64,000 bases of DNA from an uncultured Alphaproteobacteria bacterium (lineage in GTDB: Bacteria; Pseudomonadota; Alphaproteobacteria; Micropepsales; Micropepsaceae): contig CAIOFO010000033.1 in NCBI GenBank assembly GCA_903857685.1, positions 59,417 to 123,416 on the forward strand. The letters run 5' to 3'. How positions within the stretch are numbered: the first letter of the stretch is position 1; each line of letters opens with the position of its first letter. Positions 22,287-33,200 of the stretch are shown here, in pieces. The position numbers and the translations under genes were made by a program. The notes beneath the pieces were generated by a model. That model ran no database searches and was not told where the DNA came from. It saw only the letters and a list, made by a program, of their open reading frames with translations.

Positions 22287-23565
22287 GTTGCGCCTCCCAG
22301 GCGGATGCCAGCCTGCGGCAATAGAGCAGGAAAGCCAGTTCGCCAAGCGCCACGCCGCCCAGCGAGGCGATCGGCCCGAAAGCCAGGAGCAGGATCAAGG
22401 TGGCCAGAAGGGAAATCACGCTGGTCTTGAGAGCGATCGCGGCCGACTGCCGGAATGCGCCCACCGCCTGCAGCAGCACGGCCGGCGGCGCCCGCAGGCA
22501 GCGTATCGCCATGATGACGGCCGAGATCGTCGCCACGATCATCACATCGTGCAAGCTATAGCCTTTCTTCAGGATCAGGCGGGGAAACCAGGTCAACAGC
22601 CCAGCATCCAGCAGCAACGTCGCCAGCAGCATGGCAAGAAGCCCGGCACCGAATTCCTTGCGGGTGCGCGCCAGTCCACGCCAGTCGCGGGCCGCGATCT
22701 GGCGGGTCATCACCGGGCGTTCAAGATCGGGCAGGGCGCTCTGCACCAGCGAAGCCGGCCGCATCAACAGCATGCCCAGCGCCAGCAGGGCGAATGGTCC
22801 TGATCCCGCCACGAAGGTGACGAGGTAGGCGTGGGCGTTGACCGTCAGCTCGGTGAAGATCACGCCCAGCAGCGACCAGCGCGTCACATCGCGAAACGTG
22901 GCGCCATAGTGGCGCAGCCTGCCGGTGGAAACAGCGGCGAATTGCTCGGCGAAAAATTTGCGCCCCAGCGGGGCAAAGCTCGCCAGCGCCGCCAGCAACA
23001 GAATTCCGGCGCCGGAGGGCAGGGTAACATGACGGCTCAGCGCCAAAACGGCGAGGCCGCAGATCAGGGCAGCGGCATAAACCACGTCGGAGGCGATGGC
23101 GTTGCGCAGCCGGCCCTCGATAAAGGCATAGCAGCGGGCGAGCCAGCGGAATGTAAGGGCGCCCCCGAACAGGCCCAGCAGCAGGGCAGGCAGCGGCGCG
23201 GCATGGGCGATGAACAGCAGGCCCGCCACCGCGAATATTGTCACCGCCGACAGCAGCAGGTTCATCTTGAGGAAACAGGCCATCGCCTGAGCGCGCGCCT
23301 GCGGCGGTAAGGTCAAGGCGCGGGTGGCCGGGATGATCAGCATGGCGCCGGTCATGCTCATGGCGAAGGGCACGATCACCAGCACAAAGGAGAATAGTCC
23401 GAAGGCGCTGGCGGGCAGACTTCGGACAAACAGCAGCGAGGCCAGGAAATGCGCCCCCGAGGTCGCCACCGGGCCCGAGGCCGAAAGGCCATAACGCCGC
23501 GCCGTGGCCAGCAACGGTGTCAGCCGTGACGGCGGCGCCTCGGCAAGCTCCAGGGACAGGGACAT
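22279..23565 (-). CDS. Wzx-like polysaccharide flippase
   Basis: A 428-residue integral membrane protein with roughly 12-14 hydrophobic segments and few soluble loops, in the MOP/MATE-like oligosaccharide flippase superfamily. Features: SGPVATSGAHFLASLLFVRS near the N-terminus, resembling the first helices of Wzx proteins, and a central basic loop (EGRLRNAIASDV). It would flip the undecaprenyl-linked repeat unit to the periplasm for polymerisation. ATG at 23565 has GAGGG seven bases upstream; it starts 10 bp after the WecG-family gene. Primary sequence is poorly conserved in this family, so the call depends on topology and context. Confidence 0.76.
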   Translation of the reverse strand: MSLSLELAEAPPSRLTPLLATARRYGLSASGPVATSGAHFLASLLFVRSLPASAFGLFSFVLVIVPFAMSMTGAMLIIPATRALTLPPQARAQAMACFLKMNLLLSAVTIFAVAGLLFIAHAAPLPALLLGLFGGALTFRWLARCYAFIEGRLRNAIASDVVYAAALICGLAVLALSRHVTLPSGAGILLLAALASFAPLGRKFFAEQFAAVSTGRLRHYGATFRDVTRWSLLGVIFTELTVNAHAYLVTFVAGSGPFALLALGMLLMRPASLVQSALPDLERPVMTRQIAARDWRGLARTRKEFGAGLLAMLLATLLLDAGLLTWFPRLILKKGYSLHDVMIVATISAVIMAIRCLRAPPAVLLQAVGAFRQSAAIALKTSVISLLATLILLLAFGPIASLGGVALGELAFLLYCRRLASAWEAQRG

Positions 23566-23575
23566 AGGCAAGCCC

Positions 23576-24445
23576 TCACGCCGCGGCGCGGACCTGAGCC
23601 ATCACAGGCGCATGATCTTCCGCAGGCAGCGAATTTGTGCGCGTCAATAGTAAAAAAATCGCAAGCGGGTTGGTCACCGCGTAACGCCAGAATAACCTTT
23701 TGGGCTCCCGGGCCAGGCGATAGAGCCATTCCAGGCCGGATTGCTGCATCCAGGCGGGGGCGCGCTTATAGGCGCCGGTCACGAAATTGAAGCAGCCGCC
23801 GCAGGTCACCAGCCAGCCGGCCTTGAGGCGGGCCTTGTTGCGGACGGCGAATTCATACTCCAGCGGCACCGACAGTCCCACCCAGATGACATCGGGTTTG
23901 GTCAGGTTGATCTCGTCGCAGATATCGTCCTCGTCGAAGAGCGAGAAATAGCCGTGGCGGTGGCCAACAATCTGCAGGCCCGGATAGGTGGCCTTGAGAA
24001 TCTCGGCCGCCTCGGCATTGGCTTCCTCGGTGGCGCCGAGCAGGAAGAAGCGCAGGCCTTGCTGCGCGGCCAGTGCGGCGGCGTCATGGATGAAATCGGT
24101 GGTGGCGCTGCGCTCCGGGATCGGGGTCTGGGTAAAGCGCGAGGCGAACACCGCCGCCTGGCCATCGGCATGGATGATGTCGGCCTGGGCCAGGGTGTCG
24201 CGGAATTTTTCGTCGGTGGCGGCCAGGGCAATGGCGTGGCCGTTGCTGGCGAACACCAGCTTGGGATTGGCTTCGGTCTGGCGCGCCGCCAGGCAATCAA
24301 TGAGCATGATCTGCGCCAGGCCGTCGCGGGTGACGCAGGCCGTCTTGATGCCGCCGACATTCACCTCGCCATAGGAGTCATTGGCGGCTGCCTGCGGCGT
24401 TTCCAGGATTTCGAATGCGGCGGGGATGGAGAAGAGCGCTTGCAT
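23576..24445 (-). CDS. WecG/TagA/CpsF family glycosyltransferase
   Basis: A 289-residue enzyme of GT family 26, which includes UDP-ManNAcA transferase WecG and TagA. Characteristic stretches: LVFASNGHAIALAATD, ADIIHADGQAAVFASRF (with the conserved Asp in ADG), FFLLGATEEANAEAAE and PDVIWVGLSVPLEYEFAVRN. The C-terminal RAPAWMQQSGLEWLYRLARE followed by PKRLFWRY is the usual family ending. It normally adds the second sugar to the undecaprenyl-PP-linked first sugar. Its ATG overlaps the stop of the priming enzyme gene (TGATG at 24443-24447), which fits sequential action. Confidence 0.92.
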   Translation of the reverse strand: MQALFSIPAAFEILETPQAAANDSYGEVNVGGIKTACVTRDGLAQIMLIDCLAARQTEANPKLVFASNGHAIALAATDEKFRDTLAQADIIHADGQAAVFASRFTQTPIPERSATTDFIHDAAALAAQQGLRFFLLGATEEANAEAAEILKATYPGLQIVGHRHGYFSLFDEDDICDEINLTKPDVIWVGLSVPLEYEFAVRNKARLKAGWLVTCGGCFNFVTGAYKRAPAWMQQSGLEWLYRLAREPKRLFWRYAVTNPLAIFLLLTRTNSLPAEDHAPVMAQVRAAA

Positions 24446-25134
24446 CAGACCGCGTTCCTCCGGCGAAGAACTTCCAGCGGGGTGCGGGCGAGGATGACGA
24501 GATCGAGCCACAGGCTCTCGTGCGCGACATACCAGGCGTCCAGCGCGATGCGGCGTTGCATGTCCGCGACATCGGTGGTCTGCCCACGCGCGCCATGCAC
24601 CTGGGCCCAGCCGGTAATGCCCGGCTTGACCTGCTGGCGCACGGCGTAATTTTCAACGCGGGCGGAATAATATTCGTCATGGGCGATTGCGTGCGGGCGC
24701 GGGCCCACCAGCGACATCTCGCCGGACAGGACATTGAAGAGCTGCGGCAGTTCATCAAGGCTGGCGGCGCGCAGGAAACGGCCGACACGGGTGATGCGCG
24801 GATCGCCCTTGATCGCCTGAGCAATCTGGGGGCCGTCTTCCAGCACATGCATGCTGCGGAATTTGTAGATGCCGAAGAGGTTGCCGTACTGGCCGGTGCG
24901 GCGCTGGCGGAACAGCACGGGGCCGCGCGAATCGGCGGCGACCGCCAGGGTGATGACGGCCAGCAGCGGCAGGAACAGAAAAATGGCGGTGGCGGCGAGC
25001 ACCACGTCCAGCACCCGCTTGGCGGTGATGCCGGCCGGCGCGAAAGACAGGCCAAAGCCGTCCAGGGCGGGAAATACCGCCTTCATCGCCGGCTGGGAAT
25101 AATCCTGAACGCTCACTGTCGCGCCTTGGGGCAT
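24445..25134 (-). CDS. Undecaprenyl-phosphate sugar phosphotransferase (EPS priming enzyme)
   Basis: Transfers a sugar-1-phosphate to undecaprenyl phosphate, the first committed step of EPS synthesis. The 229-residue protein is the small monotopic PglC/ExoY type: one membrane segment ([20 protein letters not shown]) and a cytoplasmic catalytic domain. Family motifs include [45 protein letters not shown], and [20 protein letters not shown] contains the substrate-binding residues. I chose ATG at 25134 ([10 protein letters not shown]); a TTG 39 bp upstream is weaker. It is the first gene of the minus-strand EPS operon. The sugar (Gal, Glc or GalNAc) cannot be told. Confidence 0.93.
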   Translation of the reverse strand: MPQGATVSVQDYSQPAMKAVFPALDGFGLSFAPAGITAKRVLDVVLAATAIFLFLPLLAVITLAVAADSRGPVLFRQRRTGQYGNLFGIYKFRSMHVLEDGPQIAQAIKGDPRITRVGRFLRAASLDELPQLFNVLSGEMSLVGPRPHAIAHDEYYSARVENYAVRQQVKPGITGWAQVHGARGQTTDVADMQRRIALDAWYVAHESLWLDLVILARTPLEVLRRRNAV

Positions 25135-25173
25135 GGGCCTCAGGCGTGGGGGTTGCAGGACCTGGACCAGCAA

Positions 25174-25577
25174 AAGCGGGATTTTTCGCCCCGGATTGGC
25201 ACGAAAATCCCGGTATTCCGGTATTTTCCGCCAGACCTGCGTCCCGCTTTAGGCCAGGCGGACGCCGCCCCGGCGGGGCCGGCTGGGGCCGGGACCCGGC
25301 GCAAATCCGGCGCCAAGGTAGGGCAGGGCGTGAATGCGATGAACGAAATCCTGAACCGCACGTAATCCATGAGCCGGGCATGAAAATACCGGGCCGGTGC
25401 TGGCGTTGTTCATCTTGGGTTCACGACAGTTTCGACAAATTTAGGCGGAAACAGGCTGCTATCCGAGATCAGGATGCGTAAGCTTGGGTCTTTACCGGCT
25501 GCATGTTTCACATGGCATATAAAAGTCGTTTTTTCCGCATTTTCTAAGATTGATTTTCTCATTTCGGGTCCCGGGCG
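25174..25577. other. Intergenic region between EPS operon and efflux operon
   Basis: About 400 bp between two divergent operons. It must contain both promoters but I could not assign -35/-10 pairs with confidence. It has a GC-rich inverted stretch around 25258-25300 and an AT-rich stretch from about 25500 to 25560 just before the adaptor gene. No open frame here has coding character. Confidence 0.5.
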
Positions 25578-27062
25578 ATGAACATCGAACACACCAACAA
25601 GGACATCCATGCCGGGTTGCACACCGGTCTGGTCGCGCCCGCCAACGCCGGCTGGTGGACGGATTTCAAGCAATGGTGCGGCCGGCATCCGCGCCTGTCG
25701 CGGGTGGTATTCATCGGGCTGGGCCTGGCGCTGCTGGCGCTGCTGATCTGGGCGATCTATCCCAAGCCGGCAGTCCGCAACGGATTCAACAATGGGCCGC
25801 AGCCGGTGGGCGTGGCCACCGCCAGGGACGCGCCGATCAATGTCACGCTGAACGCGCTGGGCACGGTGACGCCGCTGGCCACCGCCACCGTCCGGCCCCA
25901 GGTCGGCGGCATGCTGACCAAGATTTATTTCACCGAAGGCCAGTTGGTGAAGGCGGGCGACCTGCTCGCCCAGATTGACCCCAGGCCCTATCAGGCGGCG
26001 CTCGACCAGTCCAAGGGCCAGCTGGCGCGCGACCAGTCCAATCTCAACAATGCCAAGCTGGACCTCGCCCGCGATCAGGCGCTGGCCGCGCAGAACGCGA
26101 TTTCGGCCCAGGCGGTCGCCACCCAGCAGGCGCTGGTGGGCTCGGATTCCGGCGTGGTCCAGTCCGATCAGGCCAATGTGGAATCGGCCGAGATCAATCT
26201 CGGCTATACGCGTATCACCGCGCCGGTGGACGGGCGCGTCGGCCTGCATCTGGTGGATGTCGGCAATATCGTCTCGGCCGGCCAGACCACCGGGGTGGTG
26301 GTGGTGACCGAGCTTTCGCCGATGTCCGTCATATTCACCGTGCCGGAAGACAATATCTCGCAGGTCATGGCGCGCTCGACATCGGGTGCCGAACTGGCCG
26401 TAACCGCCTTTGATCGCAGCCAGACTGTCCAGATCGCGACCGGCAAGCTGGCCACCATAGACAATGTCGTGGATCCCACCACCGGCACGGTGAAGCTGCG
26501 CGCCATGTTCGACAATAGCGACGGCAAGCTCTTTCCCAGCCAGTTCGTCAATATCCGCCTGCTGGTGGACACGCAGCAGCATCAGACGGTGATCCCGGTG
26601 GCGGCGGTTCAGCGAGGCGCCGGTGGCACATTTGTATTTGTGGTGTCGCCTGACAAGCTCGCCAACCAGCGCAGCGTCAAGCTGGGCGTGCAGGATGGCG
26701 ACAATGTCGCAATCCTGGATGGCCTGAAACCAGGCGACACGGTGGTGGTGGATGGCGCCGATCGTTTGCGCGATGGCGCCGAAGTCACGATTCCGGGACC
26801 GGCGCAGAAGATTGCGGCACCCTCCGGGGCGGCGGCCGATGCGGCGCGCACGGCGGCGCGGGCGGCGGCGCAAAAGGCGCTGACGGAAGCGTGCAGCGCC
26901 GACATTGCCAAACTGTGCGGCGGCGCCGCGCCCGGCTCGCGTGAGGCGCGGCAATGCCTGTTCCAGAAGCGCAGCTCGCTCTCCAGCACCTGCACGGCGG
27001 CCATGGCCCAGCAGCGCCGGGCCGGCGGTGGCGGTGGCGGCCGGCGTGGCGGCGGCCCGTGA
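25578..27062 (+). CDS. mdtA: RND efflux periplasmic adaptor, MdtA-like, with Cys-rich C-terminal extension
   Basis: The membrane-fusion subunit linking RND permeases to an outer-membrane channel. The 494-residue protein has an N-terminal anchor (VVFIGLGLALLALLIWAIY), then barrel-sandwich hybrid halves (TATVRPQVGGMLTKIYFTEG and YTRITAPVDGRVGLHLVDVG) flanking a coiled-coil hairpin, and a beta-barrel domain (VIFTVPEDNISQV). Up to about residue 415 it is a normal MdtA. It then has an alanine-rich helix and a segment with four cysteines (439, 447, 460, 472) in CSADIAKLCGGAAPGSREA and RQCLF...STCTAAM, resembling the GLG1-type cysteine-rich repeat, ending in a Gly/Arg tail. E. coli MdtA lacks this extension. 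It is the first gene of a three-gene operon. Confidence 0.91.
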   Translation: MNIEHTNKDIHAGLHTGLVAPANAGWWTDFKQWCGRHPRLSRVVFIGLGLALLALLIWAIYPKPAVRNGFNNGPQPVGVATARDAPINVTLNALGTVTPLATATVRPQVGGMLTKIYFTEGQLVKAGDLLAQIDPRPYQAALDQSKGQLARDQSNLNNAKLDLARDQALAAQNAISAQAVATQQALVGSDSGVVQSDQANVESAEINLGYTRITAPVDGRVGLHLVDVGNIVSAGQTTGVVVVTELSPMSVIFTVPEDNISQVMARSTSGAELAVTAFDRSQTVQIATGKLATIDNVVDPTTGTVKLRAMFDNSDGKLFPSQFVNIRLLVDTQQHQTVIPVAAVQRGAGGTFVFVVSPDKLANQRSVKLGVQDGDNVAILDGLKPGDTVVVDGADRLRDGAEVTIPGPAQKIAAPSGAAADAARTAARAAAQKALTEACSADIAKLCGGAAPGSREARQCLFQKRSSLSSTCTAAMAQQRRAGGGGGGRRGGGP

Positions 27063-27133
27063 GCGGACGGACATGCTGCCTTCCGGCATGCGGCCTTTTG
27101 TGAGCGGCGCCCGGCGGGGGCCAGCGTGAAGCC

Positions 27134-30100
27134 ATGAATATCTCGGCTCCCTTCATACAAAGACCGGTTGCGACTTCGCTGCTGATGATCGCCATCATGC
27201 TGGTGGGCGTGGTGGGTTATCTGTTCCTGCCGCTGTCGGCGCTGCCGGAAGTGGATTATCCCACCATCCAGGTGCAGAGCTTTTATCCCGGCGCCAGCCC
27301 GGATGTGATGACCACATCCGTCACCGCAATCCTGGAGCGCCAGTTCGGCCAGATGCCGGGCCTGAAGGAAATGTCGTCGGTATCCTCGGCCGGCTCATCC
27401 GTCGTGACACTGCAGTTCGATCTCACCCTCAGCCTCGACATTGCCGAACAGGAAGTGCAGGCCGCGATCAATGCCGGCGGCAGCCTGTTGCCGCAGCTTC
27501 CCGCCCCGCCGGTCTATGCCAAGGTCAATCCCGCCGATGCGCCGGTGATCACCCTGGCCATCAGTTCGACCACGTTGCCGATCACCACGGTCGAGGACCT
27601 GGCGGATACCCGCATTGCGCAGAAAATCTCGCAGCTTTCGGGCGTCGGCCTGGTCAGCATTTCCGGCGGCCACCGTCCCGCCGTGCGGGTCCAGGCGAAT
27701 TTGCAGCAGCTGGCGTCGTATGGCCTCAACATTGACGATCTGCGCACCACCGTCGCCAACAACAATTCCAATGCGCCCAAGGGCAATTTCGACGGCGCCG
27801 CCCAGTCCTACACCATCAATGCCAATGACCAACTGCAGAGCGCCGGCGATTACGCCAACATCGTGGTGGCCTACAAGAACGGCGCGCCGGTGCATCTGTC
27901 CGATGTCGCCACCGTGGTGGAGGGCGCCGAGAACACCAAGCTGTCCAGCTGGGCGGACAAAACCCCCGCCGTGCTGCTGAATGTCCAGCGTCAGCCCGGC
28001 GCCAACGTGATTGCGGTTGTGGATTCGATCAAGGCGATATTGCCCCAGATCCAGGGCGGCCTGCCCGCATCGGTGGATGTCCGGGTTCTCACCGACCGCA
28101 CCAACACCATCCGCGCCTCGGTATCCGATGTCGAGTTCGAGCTGATGCTGGCGGTGGTGCTGGTGGTGTTGGTGATCTATGTCTTCCTGCGAAATCTGCC
28201 CGCCACCTTCATCCCCAGCCTCTCGGTGCCGCTGTCCATCGTCGGCACTTTCGCGGCCATGTACCTGCTGGGCTTTTCGCTCAACAATCTGTCACTGATG
28301 GCGCTGACAATTTCCGCCGGATTCGTGGTGGATGACGCCATTGTGATGATCGAGAACATCACCCGCTATCTCGAACAAGGCATGAAGCCGCTGGATGCCG
28401 CCCTGAAAGGCGCGGGCGAGATCGGCTTTACCATCGTATCGCTGACGGTTTCGCTGATCGCGGTGCTGATACCGCTCCTGTTCATGCAGGAAGTGGTGGG
28501 CCGCCTGTTCCGCGAATTCGCCGTCACCCTGGCCATCACCATCCTGATATCGGCGGTGGTCTCTCTCACCCTGGTGCCGATGCTGTGCGCCAAGCTGCTG
28601 CGCAGCCATGCCTATGAGGCAAGGCACCAGAGCGCCTTCCAGCGCCGCACCGAGAAATATTATGAGCGATTTGTCGGTGAGTATGACCGATTGCTGATCT
28701 GGGTGCTGCGGCACCAGCGCTTCACCATGCTGGTTGCGGTGCTGACCCTTGTCTTCACGGTGGTGCTTTACATCCTGATTCCCAAGGGCTTCTTCCCGCT
28801 GCAGGACACCGGCTTCATCCAGGCCATCAGCACGGCCGGGCCCACCGTGTCGTTTGACGAAATGTCCCGCCGGCAGCAGGCGCTGGCGGCGAAGATTCTG
28901 CAGGACAAGGATGTCGAGAGCCTGTCGTCCTTCATCGGCGTGGACGGAACCAACGATACGCTCAACAGCGGCCGCTACCTGATCAATCTCAAGCCCAAAC
29001 AGAATCGCGATAGCGTCACCAATGTGGTGGCCCGGTTGCAGCAGGACGCCAGCGCCGTGCCCGGCATCACTTTTTACCTGCAGCCGGTGCAGGACCTCAC
29101 CATCGATTCGGTGGTCAGCCGCGCCGAATACCAGTTCGTGCTGCAGGCCGCGACCTCCTCCAGCCTCAATGATTTCGTACCCAAGCTTCTGGCCCAGCTG
29201 AATAAGTCGCCGGCGCTGACCAATGTCTCGACCGATTTCATGGACAAAGGCCTGTCGGCCTTCCTGGTGGTGGACCGCGACACCGCGGCGCGCTTCGGCA
29301 TTACCTCGGCGACGATTGACAATGCGCTTTATGATTCCTTCGGCCAGCGCATCATTTCGACCATCTTCACCCAGTCCAACCAGTATCGCGTGATCCTGGA
29401 GGCCGATCCCAAGCTGCAGAACAGTGTGGCTTCGATGAACGACATTTATGTGCCGTCGGCGGGGGGAGGGCAGGTGCCGCTTTCGGCAATCGCCCATGTC
29501 GACCAGCGCACCGTGCCGCTGCAGATCGATCATATGGGCCAATTCCCCTCCGCCACAATTTCCTTCGATGTCGCGCCGCGCTATTCGCTGGGCGAGGCGG
29601 TGGATGCGGTGAACGCGGCGGAAATTGCCGCCGGCCACCCCAGCGGCGTCACCACCCAGTTCGAAGGTTCGGCGCTGGCCTTCCAGTCGGCGCTGGGCAA
29701 CGAATTGCTTCTGATCATCGCCGCCATTGTCACGGTCTATATCGTGCTGGGGGTTCTGTATGAGAGCTTCATTCATCCCCTGACCATTCTCTCGACCCTT
29801 CCTTCCGCGGGCGTTGGCGCCCTTTTGTTCCTGATACTCTTCGGGCTGGAGCTCAACATCGTCTCCATCATCGGCATCATTCTGCTGATCGGCATCGTCA
29901 AGAAGAACGCCATCATGATGATTGACTTCGCGCTTGAGGCTGAGCGCAACGAAGGAAAATCACCCGTGGACGCCATTCATCAGGCCGCGCTTTTGCGCTT
30001 CCGCCCCATCCTGATGACCACGGTGGCGGCGATGTTCGGCGCCATGCCGTTGATGTTCGGCACCGGCATGGGCTCGGAGCTGCGTCATCCGCTTGGCATT

Positions 30101-30259
30101 TCCATTGTCGGCGGCCTCCTGGTGAGCCAGCTGCTTACCCTCTTCACCACGCCTGTCATCTATATCTATTTCGACCGCTGGGGCTGCGAGCTTCGCGAAT
30201 GGCGCGCCCGGCGGCGGGGCGCGTCCCCCGCCTCTTATGCGCCGGAAGCGGGCGAATGA
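27134..30259 (+). CDS. mdtB: RND efflux permease, MdtB-like
   Basis: A 1041-residue proton-driven HAE-type inner-membrane pump subunit with the RND layout: TM1 at the N-terminus ([20 protein letters not shown]), a large periplasmic loop, TM2-6, a second loop and TM7-12. The proton-relay aspartates are both present in [20 protein letters not shown] (Asp400-Asp401), and the TM10 lysine is present in [18 protein letters not shown]. In E. coli MdtB and MdtC form a hetero-oligomer, and this pair probably does too. It lies 71 bp after the adaptor and 9 bp before the second permease. The substrate range cannot be read from sequence. Confidence 0.93.
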   Translation: MNISAPFIQRPVATSLLMIAIMLVGVVGYLFLPLSALPEVDYPTIQVQSFYPGASPDVMTTSVTAILERQFGQMPGLKEMSSVSSAGSSVVTLQFDLTLSLDIAEQEVQAAINAGGSLLPQLPAPPVYAKVNPADAPVITLAISSTTLPITTVEDLADTRIAQKISQLSGVGLVSISGGHRPAVRVQANLQQLASYGLNIDDLRTTVANNNSNAPKGNFDGAAQSYTINANDQLQSAGDYANIVVAYKNGAPVHLSDVATVVEGAENTKLSSWADKTPAVLLNVQRQPGANVIAVVDSIKAILPQIQGGLPASVDVRVLTDRTNTIRASVSDVEFELMLAVVLVVLVIYVFLRNLPATFIPSLSVPLSIVGTFAAMYLLGFSLNNLSLMALTISAGFVVDDAIVMIENITRYLEQGMKPLDAALKGAGEIGFTIVSLTVSLIAVLIPLLFMQEVVGRLFREFAVTLAITILISAVVSLTLVPMLCAKLLRSHAYEARHQSAFQRRTEKYYERFVGEYDRLLIWVLRHQRFTMLVAVLTLVFTVVLYILIPKGFFPLQDTGFIQAISTAGPTVSFDEMSRRQQALAAKILQDKDVESLSSFIGVDGTNDTLNSGRYLINLKPKQNRDSVTNVVARLQQDASAVPGITFYLQPVQDLTIDSVVSRAEYQFVLQAATSSSLNDFVPKLLAQLNKSPALTNVSTDFMDKGLSAFLVVDRDTAARFGITSATIDNALYDSFGQRIISTIFTQSNQYRVILEADPKLQNSVASMNDIYVPSAGGGQVPLSAIAHVDQRTVPLQIDHMGQFPSATISFDVAPRYSLGEAVDAVNAAEIAAGHPSGVTTQFEGSALAFQSALGNELLLIIAAIVTVYIVLGVLYESFIHPLTILSTLPSAGVGALLFLILFGLELNIVSIIGIILLIGIVKKNAIMMIDFALEAERNEGKSPVDAIHQAALLRFRPILMTTVAAMFGAMPLMFGTGMGSELRHPLGISIVGGLLVSQLLTLFTTPVIYIYFDRWGCELREWRARRRGASPASYAPEAGE

Positions 30260-30268
30260 GGGCCCCCC

Positions 30269-33200
30269 ATGGTTGAGCTCTTCATCCGCCGCCCGATCGC
30301 CACGACGCTGCTGGCGCTTGGGCTGGCGCTGGCGGGTTTTGGCGCCATGCTGCTGCTGCCGGTCTCGCCGCTGCCAAACATAGACATCCCCACCCTGGTG
30401 GTGCAGGCCAACATGGCCGGCGCCAGCCCCGAGACCATGTCCACCAGCGTGGCGACGCCGCTGGAGCGGCATCTCGGCGCCATCGCGGCGGTTACCGAAA
30501 TGACCTCCCGCAGTTCGGTGGGCTCGACCCAGGTGGTGCTGCAATTCGACATCAGCCGCGACATTGACGGCGCGGCGCGCGATGTGCAGGCCGCGATCAA
30601 CGCGGCGCGCGCCGATCTGCCCGCGGCGCTGCGCTCCAATCCGACCTACCGCAAATTCAATCCGTCGGATTTTCCCATCATGATCCTGGCGCTGACCTCC
30701 AAGACTCTCAGCCCGGGCCAGATCTACGACCAGGCGTCGAATATCCTGCAGCAGCGCCTGTCCCAGGTGACCGGTGTGGGCGATGTCCAGCTGAACGGCG
30801 CATCGCTGCCGGCGATCCGCATCGAGCTCAACCCGCGCGCCCTGTTCAAATACGGCATCGGACTTGAGGATGTCCGCGCCGCTGTTTCCGCCGCCAATGC
30901 CAACAGTCCCAAAGGCACCATCGAGCAGGGGCCTGAACGGCTTCAGGTCTATGCCAATGACAGCGCCACGGCGGCGGCGGATTACCAAAGCCTGGTCATC
31001 GCCTATCGCAACAACGCCGCGGTGCGGCTGTCCGATGTCGCCGATGTTTCGGACAGCGTCGAAAATGTCCGCAACATGGGCACGGCCAACGGCCAGCCCG
31101 CCATCCTGGTCAATGTCACCAAACAGCCCGGCGCCAATGTCATTTCGGTGGTGGACAGCATCCGCGCCATCATGCCGGAATTGCAGGCCTCGTTGCCCGC
31201 CGCCATCAATCTGGAGGTCATCAACGATCCCACAGTCTCGATCCGCAATTCGGTGCGCGACGTGGAGGAGACGCTGGTCCTATCCACAATCCTGGTGGTG
31301 GTGGTGGTATTTTTCTTCCTGCGGAATTTCCGCGCCACTCTGGTGCCGGCCGTTTCCGTGCCGCTGTCGCTGCTGGGCACCTTCGGCATGATGTATCTGG
31401 TGGGATTCAGCCTCGACAATTTTTCCCTGATGGCGCTGATCGTTTCCACCGGCTTTGTGGTGGACAACACCATCGTCGTTCTGGAAAACGTCACCCGCCA
31501 CCTGGAACTGGGCGAATCCCGCATGCAGGCGGCGCTCAAGGGAGCGCAGGAAGTATCCTTCACCGTGCTGAGCATGAGCATTTCGCTGGTGGCGGTATTT
31601 TTCCCCATCCTGCTGCTGGGCGGCGTCGTGGGCAAGATCTTCCACGAATTCGCCGTTACCCTGACCATTGCCATCGGCACGTCGCTGCTGGTGTCGTTGA
31701 GCGTGACGCCCATGATGTGCGCCTTTCTCGACATCAGTCCCACCGATGACGAAAGCCTGATCCTGCGCGCTTCGCGGCGGATTTTCGAGAAAAGCCTTGA
31801 TTTCTATCGCCGCACGGTGGGATGGGCGCTCGATAATCCCAAGACCGTGATGTTCATCCTGCTGGTGGCGGTATGCCTGAATGTCTATCTGCTGGCCATC
31901 GTGCCCAAGGGCTTCTTTCCCTCGGTGGATGAGGGCCGCATGCAGGGCGGCATCCGCGCCGACCAGAGCATTTCCTTCCAGCTGATGCAGAAGAAATTCG
32001 TGCAGTTCGTCGACATTATCCGCGCCGATCCTGCGGTGGCCTCGGTCGGCGGCTTTGCGGCCGGCGGCAATTCCGGCAACATATTCGTCACGCTGAAGCC
32101 ACCCGCGCAACGCGGCTATATGACGACGCCGCAAGTGATCGATCGGCTCCGGCCAAAGCTCGGCAATGTCGCGGGGGCGCGGCTGTTCCTGGCCTCGGCC
32201 AGCGCCACGGGGGTGCGCGGCGGCGGCCGGGCGGGCAATGGCGATTATCAATATACCATCCAGGCCGATACGCTCGACGACCTCAACACCTGGGTGCCCA
32301 AGATTACCCAGGCGCTGCAAAACGTTCCGGAATTGCAGGACGTCAATTCCGACCAGCAGGACAAGGGCCTGGAGGTCGATCTCAAGATCGACCGGCCGAC
32401 CGCGGCGCGGCTGGGTCTCAACGCCACCCAGATCGACGCGACGCTGTATGACGCCTTTGGCCAGCGCCAGGTCTCAACCCTCTACAAGGACAAGAACCAG
32501 TATCATGTGGTGATGGAGGTGGCGCCCGAATTCTGGCAGAGCCCGGAAGCGCTGCGCGATATCTATGTCTCGACCTCCGGCGGCAGCGTCAGCGGCACCC
32601 AGGCCTCGGCGGCGGCCGGCGGCGCCTTTGCCGCGGCGCCCGCCGCCGGCGGGGCATCCGGCGGCACCAGCAGCCTCACCACCACGGCCACGACCTCGAG
32701 CAACAACAGTTCTTCCACGTCGGCCGCCCAGGCGGCGGCGGATGCGGTGCGCAACCAGCAGCTCAATGCCCTGACCAATACGGCGCGGGGCGGCGCCTCG
32801 ACCGGCGCCTCGGTTTCCACCCGGGTTGAGACCATGGTGCCGCTCTCGGCCTTTGTCAGCTACGGGCCCGGGGCCACGCCGCTGGCTGTCAACCATCAGG
32901 GACCCTTTGTCGCCACCACATTCTCCTTCACCCTGCCGACCGGCGAACCGATCAGCGTCGCCCAGACGGCGATCCAGCAGACCATGGCGAAGATTGACGT
33001 CCCCATCTCGGTGCACGGCGAAGCCGCCGGCACTTTCCAGCTTTTCCAGAAATCGCTGGCCAACGAACCGCTGCTGCTGCTGGCGGCGATCATCACCATC
33101 TACATCGTGCTGGGAATTCTCTACGAAAGCCTGATCCATCCCATCACCATCCTTTCCACCCTGCCTTCGGCCGGTGTGGGTGCGGTGCTGGCACTCTTGA

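Noticed and set aside
25410..27089. A 559-codon minus-strand frame opposite the efflux adaptor, and similar long frames opposite mdtB (28292-29776) and the TonB receptor (36987-38801)
   Set aside because: All are mirror frames of confidently assigned genes, rich in Arg/His/Gln, without ribosome-binding sites or domains.
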